64,000 bases of DNA from Zerene cesonia (Eukaryota > Arthropoda > Insecta > Lepidoptera > Pieridae), in contig NC_052102.1 in assembly GCF_012273895.1 (NCBI RefSeq), positions 9,914,002 to 9,978,001 on the forward strand, read 5' to 3'. Under the pieces are notes generated by a model, which was not told where the DNA came from, made no database searches, and saw only the letters and a list, made by a program, of their open reading frames with translations. The translations under genes and the position numbers were made by a program. Below, in pieces: positions 10,340-24,900 of the stretch (positions are counted from its first letter, which is position 1; each line of letters begins with the position of its first letter).

Positions 10340-13300
10340 AGTTCTATTACAAAGACCATATTATTATTAAATATAAAATTTTTCATCAAAGCCGGACTCG
10401 CATAAGCACTTGAAAATATGTAAATTTAACTAGGTATTTACTTTAAGGAAGACAGGAATGGGAAAAAATAAAAACTCATATTTCGTGCTATTTTATTTTT
10501 CAAAATAATTAATAATTATTACATAATTCATCTGTACAATAGCAGCAAAGCTGTGTAGACAATAAACATACACATTCTTCACTTCGTAAATAATATTTTA
10601 CGGAGTTGAGTGTAGCTACTTCGAATGTATTTACCTTATACATTAGAAAGAGACAACATAATAATTGAGCGTTAATCTGTGTTGCCTTATTGTATTTTTT
10701 TTAATAAATCTTTACGCCTTGCACGACAAAATTCAGGCCATGTTTTGTAACATGAATACCACATTTATTACTTTCTATGGTAATACAATTTAATAAATAT
10801 TAATTAAAATGTTAACCATTAAAAATACATATTCTACAACTTAAGATTAAAATGCCAAAACAATGATTTAGTTCGTTAGTTATAAATACATACTTTTCAG
10901 CACGAAATGAAATAATACATAAGTTGGTATTAATTTGTTAATTTTATTAACTTTTGGTGAAATTTATAAAAACATAGATGGAAGAATTGTCGAATGTATT
11001 GATTGTATATATTGTTCAAAACAACAGTTGAATAGTTATGAAAAATTAGCAGTATAAATTTGAAATAAGAACAAATATTATTGTGCTAGAATACTTAGTT
11101 GAGAAATATCACCGCAGGAATAAAAATTGCCTATAATATAACGTTACCAAACAAATTATTTAATTGAACTTTTTTTTAGAATGTTATGTGGCTAAAATAG
11201 TAAATATTAAGACTATTTTAATAAAATATCACAGAAAATGTAAACGCAGGTATGAAATTTATTACAAAATAATACGAAACTGATAATGACTAGTACATGA
11301 AAGAAGATTAAAAAATATTTGAACATAACAACAAAAAAAAAACCTAAACTTTATTATGTTGTCATAATTATTTAGATTTCCACCAATAAAGAAGTGAATA
11401 CAGACTTTCAAAGATACTATATTATGTTGCAGTGATTTGAAAAATACGTATAAGCCGCCTACATTAATAAAATTACACATTCAGAATAAGTTTATACTTT
11501 CAATCACTATAAGTAAATAACACTAATAAGTCATATTGATAATGCGCTTAGCCACCTAACATTATAACCCCGTTATAAAAATAGACAATGATTAACCTTC
11601 ATCCCTTGTACAATATATTCGTATCAAAACCATCAAAATCTCGTCACGTTCACATACAAAAGACAGAATTATTTTCAATTCGAACTGCGGAATATATGAA
11701 TCAGCGAGAGGAAGCGGGATGGCAAGCGATAAATCGCCGTTGTGAGAGCGAGAGCGCATGTTATAGACACCTTTCCAATTGTTTCGCGTCTTATATTGTC
11801 AATTTTAATACTTGGATAAAATTGGATCACTACTTAGTACCTTAATTTCATTCTCTTGTCTATGCTGTCGTTGCGATCTATTTAAGTAATTCAATAGTTA
11901 TTTAACGTTGTCACGAGTCGCTGTATTTCGAAAAACTAAACTTGAAGCTTGAATACTTTCTATAAGATATGATTTAATCTATGGTCATTCTCGTCAAGTT
12001 CGATTTAAAAATATTTCTATAGTCTATACCATCGACAGTATTTTAGCTAAGCGTTAAATACGCATTTAAGTATATCAGCTAATTTAAAGATTAGTAGTCT
12101 ACGTGAATACTTATTAGGAATTATTTGATTCAGAAAGCTACGTGGTAATTCGCTAATTAATAGAGGTTAAGTACCCTTACAACCCTCTCATACTCGCTAA
12201 ATTTCGAATTAAACAAAAACACGAATCGTACATAATAGTGACCTTTAAAGTTCAGTATCAAGAGAGCACACGGGCAAGAAAACACAAAATGAAACTCCGT
12301 ATTTTATTCAATCATTTACTATAATAATAAGCACCAAACCATGTTTGGAATGTTTTGTATTGCACCAAACATAAACCAATCTTTAAGTTACATCATATAA
12401 ATAGTACATCACTATATAAAATGGAGGTTCGAAATAAATAGATTTGGTTGCGAAACAATAAAGGCCACCATTAGAATTAAAGTACAGCCGTCCCACGATT
12501 GAGAGAGCTTGTGATGCGTGAGCAACAAATTTCATCACGCCATTTTTACTGACACCGATTATATTTTCATTACAACACCACAGCTCGACTCAATACATAA
12601 GACAAATAGTATTCAAATCAACTAATTTACAAATAAACGTTTTACAATTTCACTACATAACATTATTATGAGCAAAACAAAACTAATACAAAATTACCAC
12701 CGTTTGATGGAAAACAACTGCCCTTGTCGTATTTTCGATAACTCTAATATTTTTGTATTTTTAATTTTATTATATTATACACAGATAAAGTTAATATAAT
12801 AAAAAGCGACTTAAACATAGCATTAAAGGTGAGCAATTGTTATCCATCAAACACTAAATAAATACCATCACACAAAATGATCGTTACTTGAGCCGTACAT
12901 GTTACAAGTCTATATTGTCACGTGTGATCTGTGTCAATAATGGATCAAATCAAATTATTAAGAATCACATAATTTATTCTATATTACGATATGCATTACA
13001 CAATGTTCCTTTATTCGCAAGTAAAACGTTAAAAAATTTGCAATTCAATTTAATATGCAATTATTAAATCGAGTTGTGAAAAAAAAAATAAAGATTACTT
13101 TCAACGTATAAAACTTGTAACAAGCACTGGCCGCATGGTTTGTACAACAGTGACTTCATTGTGCAAAACATCTTTTCAACTTTCCCAACTACAATATCGA
13201 ACTTTACACTTTCTGTACGAATCAAATATATAACTTTTTATCATCGATATTTTCCGATAAGAGTTACATACTTGCAAATGGTATACAGTGGGACCGTTGC

Positions 13301-14389
13301 AGTCGGGTACCAGTCTTCATAGAAGATCACGTCTCATGGAATTCGATATGGTTTTGTACTGCACCATTTATCACATAGTATTCCATTCGGTTTTAATTAA
13401 TAGACATGTATAATTGATGTAGTTTATACTGTGTTTGATAGGTATGTCGTGAACAGAAGTCTTTAAGGGGTGAATATTTACTATTTATTTGTTCTGGCAT
13501 GTTGAAACAATGAATTAAATAAATTTCATCAATGTTTTACTCAAATCTCAGGCTGTGAAATAGTCTTGTCCAGTACTTTCTGATACATATATTACACTCA
13601 AATTTAATAAGAATTGTCATATGTTTAATGTATATTATATTCCTGCTTACATGTCAACGCAAGTAAATTATACCTTAATACATGGTAGCCTTTTCGCGAG
13701 TTTGAATAATTAAAAAAAAAAACAATACTAAATAATCTCAATAACAAAGAATATACTCAGGTTAGTTCAAACCCCCCAATTTTTATGATAAATTCGTTAA
13801 AATTCAAATAGAAGTTGTTTCTTTTTCTAAAATACGGGAAGGGGAGGGGGGCATTTCGTTTACAAACTTCACTTAATATATAAATCAATATATATATACA
13901 GAAGATTCAGTACAAAACCACACTAATCTCTACATCATAATCTTATTCGACGCTGACCGTTTCGTTTCTTGCGTTACACCTATCATTATAAATTATCTTT
14001 CACTTCAAACATGAGGCTATCTATATAAATACTTATAATATCATAAAACAAGTGTTACACAGAAAATTAAATAGGTCTCTCCCGTCCACTGCACTAAACC
14101 GTACAAAGGAACTATCTCCCACGACTCCTGGTTCTATGGACTCATTCTTATACATATGAAGTACTTCATTATAAAATTTATAAGCTGAAATTCAAGCTAA
14201 GTAACATTAGAAAAGGGAACGGAATCGGTATGAAAAATTCTCACTCGTAAAAAAATCTTGCGGGTAGTTTCCGATACTGATCGATCAATATTGCGGGTAG
14301 TTCGACAAACGGTATGGGAGCATTCGAAATAATATTATATCACATACAAAACTGCCTTCGGGGAGTGATTCGAAGTATGGAAAATAGTC
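10340..14389. other. Long AT-rich non-coding stretch, likely Dlic 3' UTR and intergenic DNA
   Basis: No exon, RNA gene or clear transposon is supported. Short open frames at 11262-11845 and 13140-13322 have no protein-like features. Low repeat density compared with the rest of the window fits a long 3' UTR plus spacer on the minus strand, but no polyadenylation site can be singled out. Confidence 0.4.
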
Positions 14390-14481
14390 CTACATAGCCG
14401 CCGTTCCTCGAAACATTGAAGCGAAAGGTTCCGCCGCCGCGCCGCGACTCGCCCTGGTGAGTACACTTGCCGCACTTCTGC
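14390..14481 (-). CDS. Dlic: Candidate last exon of Dlic
   Basis: A GC-rich block in AT-rich DNA follows a CATTGCAG acceptor on the minus strand. If entered with one base already in the codon it reads RSAASVLTRASRGAAAEPF and stops at TAG (14392-14390). If joined directly to exon 7 (phase 0) it stays open to about 14340 instead. I cannot match either tail to known light intermediate chains. The gap at 14575 may hide an exon that would decide the phase. Confidence 0.35.
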
Positions 14482-14574
14482 CTGCAATGAACAATTAAAC
14501 TGGATTAAACTACATTGAAATTTGCATTATAAATAAAAGAATAGTCCTTTTGTGTGTTTCTGAGATTACAATTA

Positions 14575-15574
14575 NNNNNNNNNNNNNNNNNNNNNNNNNN
14601 NNNNNNNNNNNNNNNNNNNNNNNNNNNNNNNNNNNNNNNNNNNNNNNNNNNNNNNNNNNNNNNNNNNNNNNNNNNNNNNNNNNNNNNNNNNNNNNNNNNN
14701 NNNNNNNNNNNNNNNNNNNNNNNNNNNNNNNNNNNNNNNNNNNNNNNNNNNNNNNNNNNNNNNNNNNNNNNNNNNNNNNNNNNNNNNNNNNNNNNNNNNN
14801 NNNNNNNNNNNNNNNNNNNNNNNNNNNNNNNNNNNNNNNNNNNNNNNNNNNNNNNNNNNNNNNNNNNNNNNNNNNNNNNNNNNNNNNNNNNNNNNNNNNN
14901 NNNNNNNNNNNNNNNNNNNNNNNNNNNNNNNNNNNNNNNNNNNNNNNNNNNNNNNNNNNNNNNNNNNNNNNNNNNNNNNNNNNNNNNNNNNNNNNNNNNN
15001 NNNNNNNNNNNNNNNNNNNNNNNNNNNNNNNNNNNNNNNNNNNNNNNNNNNNNNNNNNNNNNNNNNNNNNNNNNNNNNNNNNNNNNNNNNNNNNNNNNNN
15101 NNNNNNNNNNNNNNNNNNNNNNNNNNNNNNNNNNNNNNNNNNNNNNNNNNNNNNNNNNNNNNNNNNNNNNNNNNNNNNNNNNNNNNNNNNNNNNNNNNNN
15201 NNNNNNNNNNNNNNNNNNNNNNNNNNNNNNNNNNNNNNNNNNNNNNNNNNNNNNNNNNNNNNNNNNNNNNNNNNNNNNNNNNNNNNNNNNNNNNNNNNNN
15301 NNNNNNNNNNNNNNNNNNNNNNNNNNNNNNNNNNNNNNNNNNNNNNNNNNNNNNNNNNNNNNNNNNNNNNNNNNNNNNNNNNNNNNNNNNNNNNNNNNNN
15401 NNNNNNNNNNNNNNNNNNNNNNNNNNNNNNNNNNNNNNNNNNNNNNNNNNNNNNNNNNNNNNNNNNNNNNNNNNNNNNNNNNNNNNNNNNNNNNNNNNNN
15501 NNNNNNNNNNNNNNNNNNNNNNNNNNNNNNNNNNNNNNNNNNNNNNNNNNNNNNNNNNNNNNNNNNNNNNNNNN
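14575..15574. other. Assembly gap (1,000 N)
   Basis: Placeholder-length run of N. It lies where the missing C-terminal exons of Dlic are expected. The flanks are not alike. Confidence 0.98.
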
Positions 15575-15659
15575 ATCCATTAAATGTTTTTCTTTCTTTC
15601 TACTTTCATTCAATCCCATTCAATAGAGGTACATTGATAGGTTTTAACGTGTGCGCTCA

Positions 15660-15973
15660 CAAACATTCAGTGACTTCACCTGCACACATGCATCCACATG
15701 CATCCACATGCGTGTATGCATCTGTGCGTGTGAACGTGTAGGTGAGCACAACGCAGTCTCGCTTGCGTGCCAACATGCATACACGTACGTATGTACATGT
15801 GAGCGTGTAGGTGTGCACAGTGCGCTCTCGCTTGCGAGCGAAAATGCGCTCACGTGCGTATTTGCGTGTGTGCGTGTAGGTGTGGTGTGCGTGTGTGCGT
15901 GTAGGTGTGGTGTGCGTGTGTGCGTGTAGGTGTGGTGTGCGTGTGTGCGTGTAGGTGTGGTGTGCGCGCGCAC
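15660..15973. repeat. Minisatellite in Dlic intron 7
   Basis: Two degenerate units of 69 bases start with GTGTAGG at 15736 and 15805. They are followed by four identical 25-base units (15866-15890, 15891-15915, 15916-15940, 15941-15965; unit GTGTGTGCGTGTAGGTGTGG plus TGTGC). The array stops 8 bases from the exon 7 splice donor. Bases 15660-15735 hold looser ACATGCATCC repeats. Confidence 0.85.
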
Positions 15974-18900
15974 CTGCGCGGCGGTGCGCTGCGCGGCGCG
16001 GAGCGGCGAGTCGGCGCGCGGCGCGGCGGCGCCGGCCTGCAGCGCGGTGAGCTGCCGCTGCAGGAACGCCTGCTCGTCCTCCGATGTCACCTCCGCCTCG
16101 CGGTGCCCGCCGCTCTGTTCAAAACGAGATGCTATAGAGACAACCGTGTTTTATAAAATATCATTTAATACTCATCAATTATACTAGACTACATATACTT
16201 TTATATACTAACAAATGCCAATACATTACACCTTTGGGGTGCAAGAAGAAATTATATTAAAAAAAAACTAAAAATACACGCTCTCATTGCCAATCGAACT
16301 AAAAACTAGAAATAAATTTCTGATAACTAAGAGTTTAACGTACCTTCCGTGAAGCAGGTTGTACGATGACATCTCTATAATAATCATCTGGTTTACATGT
16401 CTGCATGTTTTCATATAATATGCTAATTTTTTTCATACTATCCCAGCCAGCGGGTCTGAAAATAACAATAATATAATATTAATGTCATGGACAATTTCTA
16501 GCGTCTCATTCCAGTGAAATGAAATTATCCAGAATAACTCTTGTCCTATAATCATGACGTTAATGCAGAGGAGCGTCCTACTTCGCAAACCACATAGCTG
16601 ACTCTCACCTGAGTGAAATGAAATTAGCCAGAACAGAAATTCTTGTCCTCCATGACGCTAATGTTAAGAAGCGTCCTAATTGGCAAACCACATAGCTAAC
16701 TCTCACATGAGTGAAATAAAATTAGCTAAAACAGTAATTCTTGTCCTCCATAACGCTAATGTTAAGAAGCGTCCTAATTCGCAAACCACATTGCTAACAT
16801 TTCCATTTTCCATTCTTGTCCTACTTGGGGTAAGGAAGTGGAGCATCCTAATTCGCAAAAACCACATCACCAAACACTCACATGAGCACAGCGTCCTTCT
16901 CCACAATGAGAGCCGGTGTCAAGAAGGGCAGGCTGTATATCCGGTGCGTGAGGTACTTGTACAGCAGGTCGCAGTTCTTGTCCTCCATGGCGCTGGTGTA
17001 GAAGAGAGCCGCGCCATACTGGAGGGCGAAGCGCCGGATCCACTGCTGCATGAAGTCGAAGTGCTCGTCGCGGTAGTCGTGCTCCTTCTCCAGTGTGCTC
17101 ATGTAGTCAGTCTGCGGACAGGCGATATGTTTGAAATTAGTTTTTGATACTCAAATAATTATTGATGGGATGATGAATTTTTATATATGGTTAGCCGTAA
17201 TTAGTAAATAAGGGCATATTAAAGCATTTTTAAGAAATACATTTCAAACAAAAAGTGAAGCTATGAATGTCATCCAAATCTAAAAACTCAAATAGTTATC
17301 CATTAACGCACAGCCCAAACCACTGGACAGATCAGGCTGAAATTTGGCATGCAGATAGATGGTATGACGTAGACACCCGCTAAAAAAGGATTTGATAAAT
17401 TCAACCCCCAATGGGATAAAATAAGGGCTGGAAGTTACCATGAAAATCTATTAGGACCGCGCAGGCGAAGCTGCGGGCACCACCTAGTATACCATATTCA
17501 CATAATTCACTCACCTTTGTAACCACCACAACGATATCCAGCCCCAAGTTCGTGGACAGCACATTCTCCGGGAGCGTATTGTCCTCCTCGTCGCTGTCCA
17601 GCTCGTCCGAAAGGTTCCTGGAGGACCGCTTCATGGGTGATGACGCTGTGGGCTCCAGCTCGTCACCCGGCTCTGTGTACCGCAGCCACTTTTGTACCTG
17701 CTGCTTTTTACTCTGCAACTTTTGTTCTGGAAGGGCATTGGAGTAATAGGTTGAGTCAGAAATTTATACAGCGTTTCAATTATATAAAACTTAAAATTAA
17801 ATAGGGATAGTTTTATACGAAATCAGGGGTAAAGATATAGGAAGTTTAGTGTTGACGTAGAGTTTGATAATTTTGAGTTTATGCACCCATTTGTAAGAAC
17901 TTGAATGATTTATGATAAATTTCAATGACAAGTTGATAATGTAAGTTTTTTTAAAAGAATTTATATTCTTGTATGATTCTTGGCAATTAGAGAAACGGAT
18001 ATAAACGAAATTCAGTACACAAAACATTTTCCAGTGATATTAACACCTTATGTATGTATGTTTTCCACTAAATGTAAGAAGTAAGAATATCTCTAGATAC
18101 GTCATATGCAATAACGAAAACCATAGAATCATAAACCACCACACATATTTAATGAATCGCGACGGAAACACCGCTTGAATTAATGTTTTCTGAGTCATCA
18201 TCTAACATCGTATCGGTCGAATGTTTATTTACATATTTGAAGGTCCTTTTTAGAAATGCTTGTCGCGATTATGTTCATCCTACTTACTATTATCCTACTA
18301 TCATACTATATCCTACTTCCTACTTAATATGAGTTTGTAAGGATATGTGTGTGTTTGTTGCTCTTTCAGGCAAAAACTACTGAACCGATTGCAATGAAAT
18401 TTGGTACGTAGACAGCTGGACAACTGGCATAACATATAGGCAACTTTTTATCCCGATATTCCTACGAGATACGGACTTACGCGGGTGAAACCGCGAGGCG
18501 CAGCTAGTAAATTAATAAGAAACTTACATGAGTATGAGTGAGCATTCATAATTCACACCAGATACTAATCGATTTATACAATTAATAATAGATTATGCTA
18601 ATACACCTTTGCATTTCAAGTCACAGTAATAAAACACCTGTTTTTGTTGTGCATTAGCATATTTGCGAACGCAAAGACGAACACTGTCGGTTCACAAGTA
18701 TCTATGTTGAATCTAAATACGCTATGCTAATTTTCTGTTCGATATTAAAATCGGAACATTGTTGAGATGAAATATTATAAAAGACCGACTGCGGAGAGCA
18801 ATGTCGCGTATTGAATGTCTGATTTATATATATANNNNNNNNNNNNNNNNNNNNNNNNNNNNNNNNNNNNNNNNNNNNNNNNNNNNNNNNNNNNNNNNNN

Positions 18901-21900
18901 NNNNNNNNNNNNNNNNNNNNNNNNNNNNNNNNNNNNNNNNNNNNNNNNNNNNNNNNNNNNNNNNNNNNNNNNNNNNNNNNNNNNNNNNNNNNNNNNNNNN
19001 NNNNNNNNNNNNNNNNNNNNNNNNNNNNNNNNNNNNNNNNNNNNNNNNNNNNNNNNNNNNNNNNNNNNNNNNNNNNNNNNNNNNNNNNNNNNNNNNNNNN
19101 NNNNNNNNNNNNNNNNNNNNNNNNNNNNNNNNNNNNNNNNNNNNNNNNNNNNNNNNNNNNNNNNNNNNNNNNNNNNNNNNNNNNNNNNNNNNNNNNNNNN
19201 NNNNNNNNNNNNNNNNNNNNNNNNNNNNNNNNNNNNNNNNNNNNNNNNNNNNNNNNNNNNNNNNNNNNNNNNNNNNNNNNNNNNNNNNNNNNNNNNNNNN
19301 NNNNNNNNNNNNNNNNNNNNNNNNNNNNNNNNNNNNNNNNNNNNNNNNNNNNNNNNNNNNNNNNNNNNNNNNNNNNNNNNNNNNNNNNNNNNNNNNNNNN
19401 NNNNNNNNNNNNNNNNNNNNNNNNNNNNNNNNNNNNNNNNNNNNNNNNNNNNNNNNNNNNNNNNNNNNNNNNNNNNNNNNNNNNNNNNNNNNNNNNNNNN
19501 NNNNNNNNNNNNNNNNNNNNNNNNNNNNNNNNNNNNNNNNNNNNNNNNNNNNNNNNNNNNNNNNNNNNNNNNNNNNNNNNNNNNNNNNNNNNNNNNNNNN
19601 NNNNNNNNNNNNNNNNNNNNNNNNNNNNNNNNNNNNNNNNNNNNNNNNNNNNNNNNNNNNNNNNNNNNNNNNNNNNNNNNNNNNNNNNNNNNNNNNNNNN
19701 NNNNNNNNNNNNNNNNNNNNNNNNNNNNNNNNNNNNNNNNNNNNNNNNNNNNNNNNNNNNNNNNNNNNNNNNNNNNNNNNNNNNNNNNNNNNNNNNNNNN
19801 NNNNNNNNNNNNNNNNNNNNNNNNNNNNNNNNNNATTGTTGAGATGAAATATTATAAAAGACCGACTGCGGAGAGCAATGTCGCGTATTGAATGTCTGAT
19901 TTATATATATATTGTAAATAACATTTAACTAGCTTTCCTTCTCTTTAGAAAGGATAAAGAGGTCCAGGGTATTATAACACGCATGATTTTGGTTCCCGTG
20001 GATATGTCTATGTCTCAACCTATATCTATAGCAAATTTCATAAAAAATCGGTTCAGCCGTTCTTGAGTGTGAGATAGTGTAACTAACTACGACTATCTTT
20101 TAAATGCATAGATTTTTAAAACGTCAGTTTCATCGTAAATAGCAAATAGTCGCTCATCGTAATCTTTCCCAGCCTATCAAACACGCATTCGAAATTCCTA
20201 TCCATTGTTAAAAAGTAATTTAAACCATAATTCATGCCGGTTTTTCAAAGAAATCGGAAAAGATCAAAGATAGAAATATGACTATTGCATTGTATCATTA
20301 GAAAGTCTAAGTTAGAAGTCTAGGCAAAGATTTAACACGAAAACACAATCACGGAAGACCGATCTGAACCGTTCTTACGAATATATTTTATCCACCTGGC
20401 ACACTTAAACACAATACCTCTTTACTTTCACGAATAATTGTTGAGTTACGTCGAATTAATTCGGTAATCGACAGGGCTGTTTACTTCGTCGTAGTAAACA
20501 ATTTATATTCTATTGGACTAACGTTTTTATGTTGTAATTTAATTAATGATAGATTGAATGCGATTTATTTTTTTGTTTTGTAGTATAGAACAAAATTGGA
20601 ACACGGGGCGGAATTCGAACCCGCGCAATTTTGCACAAATCGTAGCCTCTTGGCCGCCCGTGATCCCAACTCAGCTATGGAAGGCGACGCGGGATCAAAT
20701 CCTCATGATATTATTTTTCTATTCTTAGAAAATTTCTCATTCAAATGCGATTAGCGGATTTATTAAATTAAATTATATCTACGATGCTAGCAATTAATTT
20801 GTAGAGGTATGATGGTCCCATGCGTGATGTATAGGGTTGTCAAATTTACATTTCAGCGGATTGTAATACTTTTATAGCTTTGAGTTTTCATAAGTTTGAA
20901 GTGACCTAGATATGTAACCATATGTAAGTCTTAAAAATTATATACTTATATCTTTAAAAATAATATTATTCGCAAAGATATGAACGGACGGCCGACCATA
21001 CTGATATATAATTATACCTGACAAGATAAATTAATTACTAGACGATCGTCCCGGCTCCGCCCGAATATCAAGATACCTGTTTTATCCTAAGAGAAAATTA
21101 ATCAGGATAATACGTATCATATCCGTTATGAAGTTTCGGCGTGATGTCATTATATGAACTTAAACCAATATTGAAGTATTAAATATTATTTATATACTCA
21201 AATTTATTTCAGTACATCTATATTTTAGAATCGCTTCATATTTCTCATTACATCAACGATTGATACGATGCATTTTTAAAAAAATTTCTACAGAGAGGTA
21301 CCACCAAAGACCACCTACAACCTAAAGCGTATAGAGAACCACATCCAGCATACATTGCGTACCAAACACGCAGTTATCCAACGATCTGCAGCCACAGTTA
21401 ATCGATTGTCACTGCGATGACGCAATACGCAACAGGCTGACTCACGGAAAGAAATAAACACGAGCTCGCTGAGATGCTAAGCTCGCTGCAACCGGTTACA
21501 CGATCAATACGCGGGGTTTATATGTTTTGTTAGATTGCACGATAGAGGGAACTTTTAAATCGCGATCTAAGGGTAGGTATTTTTTAAAACCAAGTGCATA
21601 ATGCTATGTTAAAATTAAATATTAACGTTTTATTAAATTTTTCGTCCGAATTAATGCCAATGAAATACATATATATTAATGAAGCTTTACATATATATGA
21701 TATTCTGTATACTTTTATCAACAACGTGTAATTTTCTTGCATCTAAGCATGTAAACATATTACATGCTAAAAGCTTGCTGTAACTTGAATGATTGTAACA
21801 TGATTCCTTCATACACGTAAATTAAATTAAAAAAACAAAATCCCCCCCCAACCCCGTTTTGTGCTGTCGGCCGTCGTGTCTATCCGTTGGAGACCTACGA

Positions 21901-24900
21901 TGCTACAGACGGACCAACACACACACAAACAGACATATAGTCGACGTCATAGTTATACACCCCTCTTTTGACTGAGAGACTGAGAATTTATAAGCATGTA
22001 GGTATTGCAATTTAACATTTTAGAGACGCGCTTATGACTAACTAGCCGCGCCCCGCGGTTTCACCCGCGTAAGTCGATATCCCGTAGGAATATCGGGATA
22101 AAAAGTTGCCTATATGTTATTCCAGTTGTCCAGCTGTCTACGTACAAAAAAAATTTCATTGCAATCGGTTCAGTAGTTTTTGCGTGAAAGACCAACAAAC
22201 ACACATACATCCTTACAAACTTTCGCATTTATAATATTTGTAGGATAGTAGGAAGTAGGATATACGCCTTGCCATCTATGCAATAGATATGACGGTTTTA
22301 AGAATAGATCACAGAGTAGATGTGTTAATGAAGAGCCATTTTCATATTACGTTGATGGAAGTTATCAATTACAAGTGCTTAGTCTGTTTTGTCTTTAACC
22401 GCAGGTTATTCAGTTACGTAGTAGTTAATTTTGAAACACCACACCGAAAGATTAATTGATTTTTCAACCGACTTAAAAAAATGAGGATTCCACTTTTGTG
22501 TCGATTTGATTCAATTCGACTATTCTTTTTGTGTTTCGTCCACCTCAGAACAACATAATATAATATAAGATAATATGCATTTAAAAGATTTTTCAGGCAG
22601 TGACAACCCTGTTAAATAAATATTTGCCATAGCTCCTTAAAATATCGACTATCTGCCAGTAAAAGTCCTATGAATTTCCATTTAGCTTAATTTCGTATTG
22701 ACTAGAAACATACGTAAAAGAATATAACTTAGATTTAGAAAAAAATGTTCTTATTGAATTTTATTGATCATGAAATATGTATGTATTTAAAAATCAACTT
22801 TTAACGAAATATAGAGTTTAGGAATTAAAGACTTTTTAACGAATTTACATTTAAACACGATTTATTCATTATATTATTTTCGAAATCTTTACAGCGAGCA
22901 TGTAAACAATGAAATGAATAAATCGCATTTAGAATCCGTTAAAACGTCTTTCCGTTAAAATGTATTGGTATATATTAACGAATTGGTAGGAGCTAGAGTA
23001 ATTGGCTATTTGAACTGTTTTTTAAGACCTGCATATAATATGAATTAAGTGACATAATAATAACATAGTGACATATAAGACTTTTTGAATATTTCTTTTC
23101 CTTGTTACATTTGAAGCTAAATATATTTTTTGCTATTAGAATGTTTGCTATAAGAGAGATTATTTCATGTAAGTTATTTACTCGAAAATTAGATGGAACT
23201 TAATGCTACTACTTTTAATATGGAAGTTTTTTGGCTGTCTCTTACTTACATGTGCTTATTCCTCGTGAATAAAATACTAATTCTGTAAGTTTACACTCTA
23301 TTTAAACATACTATTCCAGATTTAACGCAAGCATAATCTATCACCAAACTCACCAGGCGTGAGATCCAATTTGTCTATATGGTCACCAAGCACCGCCGCC
23401 CATGTGTGCAGCTGGTCCAGTATACCCCAGGGAGTGGTCATGGCCACCGTGAATATCACCAATGTGTGAGGGAATGTGTCTTCATTCAGTGCGAATTTGA
23501 GCAGGTTTGTGTGCCCTGGATCACCGTCTAGGACCCATACACTGAGCCTTGTGTGATCTGAAAAATTTGTGTGCTTTAAGAGGTGTTTGGAAAACTGAAT
23601 TGTTAATAAACTAAGCTTTGCCCACGGCTTCACACGCTTTATATTTGGAGTAGTTTAATAGATGTTATCATACATATAACCTTTCTCTTGAATCACTCTG
23701 TCTATTAATAAATAACCATAAAATCTGTTGCGAAGTTTTAAAGATATTAGCATAGATTCATATATAGGGATAGACATGGGAAGCAACTTTATACTCAGTA
23801 ATGGTAACTGCAATTATAATAACGATGACCCTGATGGTTGTAAAAATACTCATGAAAAATTAATCCTGGGTGGATCTCTTTTGGTTTGTTTAAATCAGAC
23901 TTTAAGTCATCCAAATAAGGTTCCATTTATTTTGGTGTGATTTAACTGGTTAGCTTAGTAAGATACTTTTGTTTGCAACATCAATTAAAATGGATGGAAA
24001 TTATACAAGTTTCTTAAATGCTAAAAAATATATTAAACCATGTATTTATAATTTTTCAGTGTTAAGTCTATGATTTCTCTCGGTAAATGTTTAATAAAGT
24101 AAAATGATATATGTAAATGCATGAGATGCCCTGAGAGGCTCCCTCATTCTCAGTAAGAAGGTTCTTCACAAATTAAGATACACATCAGTAACTTTTACAA
24201 TTTTTAATATTCTCAAAGGCTATATAAACTATGCATTCTTATATCAAATACAGCTAGACACAATTATGCTGCGTATGTACATATGAGACTACATAAATAT
24301 GTGACATGCACAGATCAAATGAAATGAAATGATTTATTATGCAGTATATGATTTTCATATGCTATATTTAATGTTACAATTTAGTGTGATTGTGGCAGTG
24401 CTAATGTCAATAGATTGTCATGTTTAAGAAAATTTCAATTTGTTAAATATCAAACTTAATATCAATAATAAACATTCATTTATTTCTAAGTCTAGACTAG
24501 GCTTTATTTGGTGGTGATTTTAATGTTACTATGTACTTTTTATTGTATTTGTAATTATAAGGCTATTTATTGTTTAATAATTAATCATATCAATAAAAAC
24601 AATTGACAAAACATTTATTATGTTGTAAAAAATCATTATAAAATCTTGTATTGATATTATTATTTGTGTAATTATATTCTTATTTGAGGAACCAATTGTT
24701 ATTGTACAAACTTACCATCTCGATATTCATCTCTTACATCTATATATGCATATTCGAGAGCTGACCCCTTCTTTGGGTCTTTAACTCCTTGTAATTTAGC
24801 TATGAGTGTTGTTTTACCCGTTTCATTATCACCCAATACAAGTACATTCTTATTTGATGGTAATTTTGTGTTCCCTTGATTTTGGACCTCTTCTAAAATC

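Noticed and set aside
14510..15741. Long open frames across the first N run
   Set aside because: They are open only because N cannot give stop codons. The same applies to frames over 18801-19891 and 46079-47155.
15644..16187. Long His/Thr-rich and Cys/Val-rich open frames
   Set aside because: These are Dlic exon 7 read through into the minisatellite, or plus-strand shadows of both.
16680..17147. A 155-residue plus-strand frame
   Set aside because: It is the antisense of Dlic exon 5 and the repeat derived from it; homology supports the minus strand.
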